DNA from: an uncultured bacterium
Lineage (GTDB): Bacteria > Planctomycetota > Phycisphaerae > Sedimentisphaerales > Anaerobacaceae
Assembly: GCA_913009865.1 (NCBI GenBank)
Contig: CAJVYK010000080.1
Coordinates: forward strand, 1 to 9,117
Length of the DNA stretch: 9,117 nucleotides
Reading direction: 5' to 3'
Of this stretch, positions 4,982-9,117 are shown in pieces; position 1 is the first letter of the stretch; every line of letters begins with the position of its first letter. The translations under genes were made by a program, and so were the position numbers. The notes below the pieces were generated by a model that worked only from the letters and a program-made list of their open reading frames with translations, was not told the DNA's origin and made no database searches.

Positions 4982-6331
4982 TTAATCCTTAATTTCTCCT
5001 TTCTCTTTGACATCGACAGCGGCATTTGGTTCCCTCCAGTGAATTATTTTTTCCAGATAAAATTGCTCGTTTCCCGCATAGTTGGCGCTCTGCTCTGTAG
5101 TATGGCAATCGGCACAATCCAATCTTGGCTCAGCAGTTTCGACCTCGCCCTGCGTTTTGATGTGTTCGGAGCCCGGCCCGTGGCAGCTCTCGCAGCCGAC
5201 ATTTTTCAAATAGCCGTTTTTTTGCTCCGAAATAAAGCCACTTTCATACTCGGCGCCGACAACATGACAGCTAACGCACTCCGGGTCGAACGCCGAGCCA
5301 ACTTTTTCAAGCGTCGTATATGCGTGTGCGTGAGCTGTACCGTCCCACTTTTCATATTCGTACTCATGACAGGGCCTGCAGGACTTCGAGCCGGCATACT
5401 CCAGGCCATTCGACAAAGCAAAACGCGGCTGTTTCTCTAAAAGGTTGGCCTCTTTAACAATCTGCTGGTATGCTTTGTATAATTCAACGAGAGACTCGGC
5501 CTGCGGCAGATTTTCTGTAACCGGCACAGCGGAAAAACCAAGCGTTAATTTACCGCCTCGCTGTTTAGTTCTTATCTGCAATCTGCCTACATATTTACCC
5601 AGCCGCCCAACTGATAAAATCAACGGCTCTTTTAGAGGGGCGCTGATTACCTCCGGCTCATCCGATTCAGCGGGAACAATAAAACAATCCACAATTCCCA
5701 TTTTCACAATTTTCTCAATAGCGCCGGCATCACGGGTGTTGAGGATTAGAATATTGACCGAATGCAGATTCGCCCGTGGACCAAAAAGTTCACTGATTTG
5801 CTCTATCGGCCTCGATTCTGCGTCAAACGCTGCGACTGTCACAGCCACGGTTTCTTGCCGCAGTAAAAACTGTTTTGTAAATTTCGCCGGCACATTGACA
5901 TCAGCCGTGCTGTGAGAACTTATGATATTAAAAACCGAGCCAATGCTGTCCAGCAGTCCGAGATTTTGGGCTATTTCGACATCTTTTTCGGTCAGACTGA
6001 CTAAATCGTAGTCGAGCAGACTAAGCGCCTGGATTATTATATTAAACTTGATTAGATTCTGCTCACTTGCCTCTTCCACAAGCAGGCCCGTATCGACAAT
6101 CAACCTTCTTTGTACGGGCACGCCGGCCAAGAGCGCCGAACGTCTGTCAAGTCCCCCGAGTTGTCCGCCTGAACATCCGCAGGGCTGCAACTGTCCAAGT
6201 TCATTGCCGGTCAAAAAAACGGTAATCACATCAGTTTCAGGGGCCGGTTTTGCCGGCGACTTCGTTGACACAGCTAATGCGCACAAGGCCCCTATCGTCA
6301 ACACAAAAACACAAATTACTAATCGCATCAT
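4982..6331 (-). CDS. Tetraheme cytochrome c554-type protein with UshA-like N-domain
   Basis: This is a predicted periplasmic electron-transfer protein. A signal peptide occupies about residues 1-21 (start Met-Met). Residues 34-270 resemble the metallophosphatase fold of the UshA/5'-nucleotidase family: TGNELGQLQPCGCSGGQLGG then LDRR, and LIVDTG at 77-82. The metal-binding signatures look lost: no DxH after the first strand, LTEKD where GNHE is expected, and LILNTRD where the His loop should be. Phosphatase activity is therefore doubtful. The C-terminal part carries four CXXCH heme sites: C318-H322, C352-H356, C380-H384 and C406-H410. The context is typical of the cytochrome c554 family (Y-GS-KSC-CHEYEYEKW, HAHAY, VGCESCHGPGSEH). 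H334, H336, H390 and H431 are possible distal ligands. The stop codon of the DUF1573 gene lies 59 bases upstream, so co-transcription is likely. The electron partner is unknown. Confidence 0.85.
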   Translation of the reverse strand: MMRLVICVFVLTIGALCALAVSTKSPAKPAPETDVITVFLTGNELGQLQPCGCSGGQLGGLDRRSALLAGVPVQRRLIVDTGLLVEEASEQNLIKFNIIIQALSLLDYDLVSLTEKDVEIAQNLGLLDSIGSVFNIISSHSTADVNVPAKFTKQFLLRQETVAVTVAAFDAESRPIEQISELFGPRANLHSVNILILNTRDAGAIEKIVKMGIVDCFIVPAESDEPEVISAPLKEPLILSVGRLGKYVGRLQIRTKQRGGKLTLGFSAVPVTENLPQAESLVELYKAYQQIVKEANLLEKQPRFALSNGLEYAGSKSCRPCHEYEYEKWDGTAHAHAYTTLEKVGSAFDPECVSCHVVGAEYESGFISEQKNGYLKNVGCESCHGPGSEHIKTQGEVETAEPRLDCADCHTTEQSANYAGNEQFYLEKIIHWREPNAAVDVKEKGEIKD

Positions 6332-6390
6332 ACGCAGTATTTATCCTCACGGTTTCACCTGTGCCACTAACGTCTCTTGGCTTGACGCCT

Positions 6391-7479
6391 CTATTTTTTC
6401 CTTGCATAGAACCCGCGACAGGCAATTTCAAGTTTCTCGCCGCCTTTTATATTCACAAAAAACACGTCTGTGAAAATTCTTGCTTTACCTTCGGCAGCCG
6501 GCGGCATTATCTGAAGTTCGAACTTATAACGATTGCCGACTTTCTCCTGGCTCAAAACTCTTATAATATTCTTTTTCGATGATACCGACTCAACCTCGAA
6601 ATCCTCCTCATAGTTATTGAGTATCCAGACTTGCTTTGTTACCGGCTTTTGTGGTTCAGCATTGAAAACGATAAGGGCAGGCGGGCTAATCTTAAATTCC
6701 GGAAGCGCATTAAAGGGAATAGTAATCGTATCGACTTGTGGATGAGTCAGGCTAATCTCGATACGCCCATTCATACTTTTTTGAAGTTTTTCCATATTGA
6801 CCTTTGGCTGAAGAACAAATTTCATCGCTTTCACTGAACCGTCGTAATCAATTGTTATGGAATTGGCAGTTGATTTAAAGCCTTTTATCGCAAATGGTTG
6901 ATTATCAAGACTGCGAATCGTAATTTCCGGACAGTCGGCATTTTCATCCCCAAGCAGCAGGTTCAGCCGTTTCGGCTCGTAATCGACTTTCAGCACAATT
7001 TTGGCCTTTATGGTCAGCGCAACCTTGGGATTATTTTTGTCATTGCTGGACATAAACAGACGTCGGGTAGTCAAGCCGGGCCGTTTGCTCGAGTTGTACT
7101 TTACTTTCAATATTCCACTTTCGCCGGGTGCATATTCGGTTTTTTCAAGTGTATATGGTGTACAGCCGCAGGTTTTGGTAACCTTTGTTATTTTCAGCGG
7201 GCCGTCCCCTGTGTTTGTAAATTTAAACTCACAAATGTTCTTTGTCTCCGGACCGACTTCGCCGAAATCGTGCACCACCTTTTCAAATGTGATTTTCGGC
7301 TCCGGCTCATTAGCTTCAGGTTCGGTCACCTGCGCTCCTGCCGGGCTAATCGCCGACCTGGGCGATGTCAAATCAGGTTGAGATTTTGGTGCCACTTCGG
7401 ATTGCTCTTGACAGCCAATCTGCAGGAGGCAAACAGCACCGGCAACAAGAACAGTTAAAATCAGGCAATTGCGTTTCAT
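6391..7479 (-). CDS. DUF1573 domain lipoprotein-like protein
   Basis: This is an exported protein of unknown biochemical role. A short basic start and hydrophobic stretch (1-22) end at LQIGC with Cys23. This resembles a lipobox, but Gln at -3 is unusual, so lipid attachment is likely rather than certain. A Pro/Glu-rich linker runs to about residue 62. Residues 63-160 are a DUF1573 domain: VVHDFGEV, the FKFTNTGDGPLKITKV strand, CGCT at 104-107, YAPGESGILKVKYNS and GLTTRRLFMSSND, an Ig-like beta-sandwich pattern. The remaining 200 residues (161-362) are beta-rich and probably hold two more divergent Ig-like units (IVFNAEPQKPVTKQVWILNN at 270-289). GGAG eight bases before the ATG supports this start. 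It is probably the first gene of the minus-strand cluster, its upstream region shared with the divergent aminopeptidase gene. DUF1573 proteins are frequent in Planctomycetota and Bacteroidota. Confidence 0.85.
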   Translation of the reverse strand: MKRNCLILTVLVAGAVCLLQIGCQEQSEVAPKSQPDLTSPRSAISPAGAQVTEPEANEPEPKITFEKVVHDFGEVGPETKNICEFKFTNTGDGPLKITKVTKTCGCTPYTLEKTEYAPGESGILKVKYNSSKRPGLTTRRLFMSSNDKNNPKVALTIKAKIVLKVDYEPKRLNLLLGDENADCPEITIRSLDNQPFAIKGFKSTANSITIDYDGSVKAMKFVLQPKVNMEKLQKSMNGRIEISLTHPQVDTITIPFNALPEFKISPPALIVFNAEPQKPVTKQVWILNNYEEDFEVESVSSKKNIIRVLSQEKVGNRYKFELQIMPPAAEGKARIFTDVFFVNIKGGEKLEIACRGFYARKK

Positions 7480-7512
7480 ATTCTCATCTCCAAATTAAAT
7501 TGTAATGACATT

Positions 7513-7574
7513 TTTATGCGTGGATGTGTTTATGCGCAGACCCATTCACTCATCTGCGCATTCACTCATTTACT
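7513..7574. repeat. Octamer-period repeats with embedded inverted repeat
   Basis: Units with an 8-base period: TTTATGCG (7513), TGGATGTG (7521), TTTATGCG (7529), then after a 6-base step CATTCACT (7543), CATCTGCG (7551), CATTCACT (7559) and CATTTACT (7567). Within them ATGCGCAGA (7532-7540) and TCTGCGCAT (7553-7561) form a perfect 9-bp inverted repeat with a 12-base loop. The array sits in the divergent intergenic region, 34 to 95 bases before the DUF1573 start, where an operator or leader hairpin would act. Confidence 0.6.
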
Positions 7575-7682
7575 CCGTACCAGTTTACCGAAAAGAACAC
7601 TCTTAAGCAAGGCCTTAATCTGACGAGATATGAAAAATAAAACGGTTCAAAACCTAACATTGCATAAAAAAAACTTTATTTT

Positions 7683-7711
7683 TTGCGCAGGTGATGTTAA
7701 TCAATTATATT
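7683..7711 (+). promoter_or_regulatory. Candidate promoter for the aminopeptidase gene
   Basis: TTGCGC (7683-7688), a 17-base spacer and TATATT (7706-7711) stand about 44 bases before the start codon. The -10 matches at five of six positions, the -35 at three. An A/T-rich tract precedes it. The perfect palindrome TAATCGATTA at 7732-7741 would lie downstream of the start site and could be an operator. The rest of the 275-base intergenic region shows nothing else I recognise. Confidence 0.3.
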
Positions 7712-7754
7712 TGCAATCTCTAATAAGCCGTTAATCGATTAGCGAGCAGCACAA

Positions 7755-8843
7755 ATGAACGACGGAATTATAAAAAATCGTATCAAAGCAATTCGACGCC
7801 GGCTGAATAAGAAGAATATAAATTGTCTTATCTTGACAAAGCCGGCCAACATAACTTATACGACCGGCTTTTCAGGCAGCGACAGCTGGGCGGCAATTAC
7901 ACCGGCCGGAGTCTATCTTTTAACCGACAGCAGGTACACCGAGCAGGCACAAAATCAATGTCCGTCTTGTAGAATAATCCATCGCAGCGGGCCAATGGTA
8001 GAGGCGGTATCCAAACTGATAGAAAAATTGAGGTCTGTACAAACAGTAGCCGTTGAAAAATCCACAACGATTGCCGCTTTCGAGGCGTTGAAGAAGCAAG
8101 TTAAGAAGGCCCGGCTTAAAACAATTGCAAATATTATCGAACAGTTGCGCAGCAGCAAAGATGCCGCTGAAATCGCAGCTATCAGGGCGGCAGCACAAAT
8201 CGCAACACAGGCCCTCAAGCAAACCCTAACAATTATAAAGCCGGGGATAACTGAAAACGAGTTAGCCGGCGTGCTGGATTTTCAAATTCGCAGACTGGGG
8301 GCAGTAAATAGTTTCGATACAATCGCCGCCTTTGGCCCCAATGCTTCGCACCCCCATCATCAGCCGGGCACCAGGAAGCTCAAGAAAAACGATTGCATCC
8401 TTATTGATTTCGGCGTTAGATACAAAAACTACTGCTGCGATTTGACCCGATGTTTTGCTGTTGGCAGGCCGACTCTCTTTTATAGAAAGGTTTATAACGC
8501 TGTGCAGGAGGCACAGGCCGCTGCGCTAAAAATGGTAAAGCCGGGTGTCAAAATTCGACAGGTAGATGCAGCCGCCCGGAATGTGCTTGCCGGATACGGC
8601 CTGCCCGTATATGGCCATGGAACGGGGCACGGCCTGGGACTGGAAGTGCACGAAGAGCCGATTATTACAGCCAACAGCGAAAGCCGGTTGGAAGCCGGGA
8701 TGGTCTTAACGATTGAGCCGGCCGTATATATACCGGGCAAATTGGGCGTGCGAATAGAAGATGATATTCTTGTAACGGAAACCGGCTGCCAAATTCTAAG
8801 CCGCAATTGCCCAAAAATTCCTCAGTACACGACAACTTTATAA
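7755..8843 (+). CDS. Xaa-Pro aminopeptidase, M24B family
   Basis: This is a cytoplasmic dinuclear-metal peptidase that removes N-terminal residues preceding proline, or cleaves Xaa-Pro dipeptides. An N-terminal creatinase-like domain (about 8-130, with ITYTTGFSGSDSWAAITPAG) precedes the pita-bread catalytic domain (about 135-355). All five metal ligands are visible: D218 (LIDFG), D229 (CCDLTR), H292 (GHGTGHGLGL), E321 (TIEPA) and E335 (GVRIEDD). H201 and H299 fit the catalytic histidines. There is no signal peptide. The 362 residues fit the short YqhT/PepQ-like form rather than the longer E. coli PepP, so substrate preference (aminopeptidase P or prolidase) is open. No clear Shine-Dalgarno precedes the ATG, but the first residues already fit the family. 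A secreted-protein gene follows after 18 bases, probably in the same operon. Confidence 0.92.
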   Translation: MNDGIIKNRIKAIRRRLNKKNINCLILTKPANITYTTGFSGSDSWAAITPAGVYLLTDSRYTEQAQNQCPSCRIIHRSGPMVEAVSKLIEKLRSVQTVAVEKSTTIAAFEALKKQVKKARLKTIANIIEQLRSSKDAAEIAAIRAAAQIATQALKQTLTIIKPGITENELAGVLDFQIRRLGAVNSFDTIAAFGPNASHPHHQPGTRKLKKNDCILIDFGVRYKNYCCDLTRCFAVGRPTLFYRKVYNAVQEAQAAALKMVKPGVKIRQVDAAARNVLAGYGLPVYGHGTGHGLGLEVHEEPIITANSESRLEAGMVLTIEPAVYIPGKLGVRIEDDILVTETGCQILSRNCPKIPQYTTTL

Positions 8844-8861
8844 CATAAGGGAGAGAGAACT

Positions 8862-8977
8862 ATGACCACTAAAGCAAAAAGAGTTGCATTTGCGATCCTA
8901 ATTCCCGCCTTAATTGCCACCGCTTGGGCCAAGGAACAAATGGCCGCAGACAACGAAAAAGTCGCCGAAAAAACTCC
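8862..8977 (+). CDS. N-terminal fragment of a secreted protein, cut at contig end
   Basis: A good ribosome site (AAGGGAG, 8847-8853) lies eight bases before this ATG, 18 bases after the aminopeptidase stop. The 38 genuine codons give a textbook signal peptide: basic n-region KAKR, hydrophobic VAFAILIPALIATA and a likely cut after AWA near residue 23. A short charged mature start (KEQMAADNEKVAEKT) follows. The reading frame then enters adapter sequence, so the apparent stop at 8997-8999 is artificial and the real protein is longer. Function cannot be guessed from what remains. Spacing suggests co-transcription with the aminopeptidase gene. Confidence 0.75.
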
Positions 8978-9117
8978 AGATCGGAAGAGCGTCGGGTAGG
9001 GAAAGAGTGTAGATCTCGGTGGTCGCCGTATCATTAAAAAAAAAACCCCCCCACCCCCCCCCCCCACTCCACCCCCCCCTTGTAATACACTCATCCGTTT
9101 ACTTCTACATATGTACT
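8978..9117. other. Illumina adapter read-through and low-complexity junk
   Basis: From 8978 the sequence begins AGATCGGAAGAGC and continues to 9035 as the reverse complement of the TruSeq universal (P5-side) adapter, with one difference (G for T at 8995). Ten A's (9036-9045), a C-rich run with scattered other bases (9046-9080) and a short unrelated tail follow. This is the pattern of a read running off the end of a short insert. It is not genomic DNA, and the natural sequence of this contig ends at or just before 8977. Confidence 0.97.

Noticed and set aside
8822..9094. Minus-strand open frame of 90 codons with a glycine-rich start
   Set aside because: Its first half is the translation of adapter and poly-C; the second half is antisense to the real secreted-protein start and the end of the aminopeptidase gene.

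Overview
The window looks like the end of a metagenomic or draft-genome contig from a Planctomycetota bacterium, possibly Phycisphaerae or Sedimentisphaerales. That guess rests on gene style: a very long secretin with low-complexity linkers, a DUF1573 lipoprotein, and a cytochrome c554-type protein fused to a degenerate UshA-like domain. No rRNA or marker gene confirms it. Base composition is moderate in the genes, with AT-rich spacers.

Layout. Four genes lie on the minus strand, read right to left: a DUF1573 lipoprotein (6391-7479), a tetraheme cytochrome with a phosphoesterase-like N-terminus (4982-6331), a GspC-like inner-membrane protein (3993-4898), and a 1108-residue GspD-type secretin (61-3387). 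The first three are spaced 59 to 83 bases apart and could be one transcript. The secretin sits behind a 605-base non-coding gap. To the right, divergently transcribed, are an M24B Xaa-Pro aminopeptidase (7755-8843) and the first 38 codons of a secreted protein (from 8862). From 8978 to the end the sequence is not genomic: it is Illumina adapter followed by homopolymer junk.

The minus-strand genes are all envelope-directed. GspC and GspD would join the inner and outer membranes of a type II secretion system. The cytochrome and the DUF1573 protein would be periplasmic or membrane-attached. No functional link between the two pairs is shown beyond adjacency.

The most unusual content is repetitive. 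(1) A 169-bp MITE-like element (3414-3582) has 15-bp terminal inverted repeats and a 6-bp TACATA direct repeat on each side. It lies just upstream of gspD and contains the best candidate gspD promoter. (2) Degenerate arrays with a strict 7-base period occur at four places (30-57, 2541-2568, 3312-3367, 3526-3557), and an 8-base-period array lies at 7513-7574. Two of them run through the gspD coding sequence. (3) Four different short palindromes resemble dispersed REP-like units, and two of these are embedded in-frame in the gspC-like and gspD genes as linker sequence.
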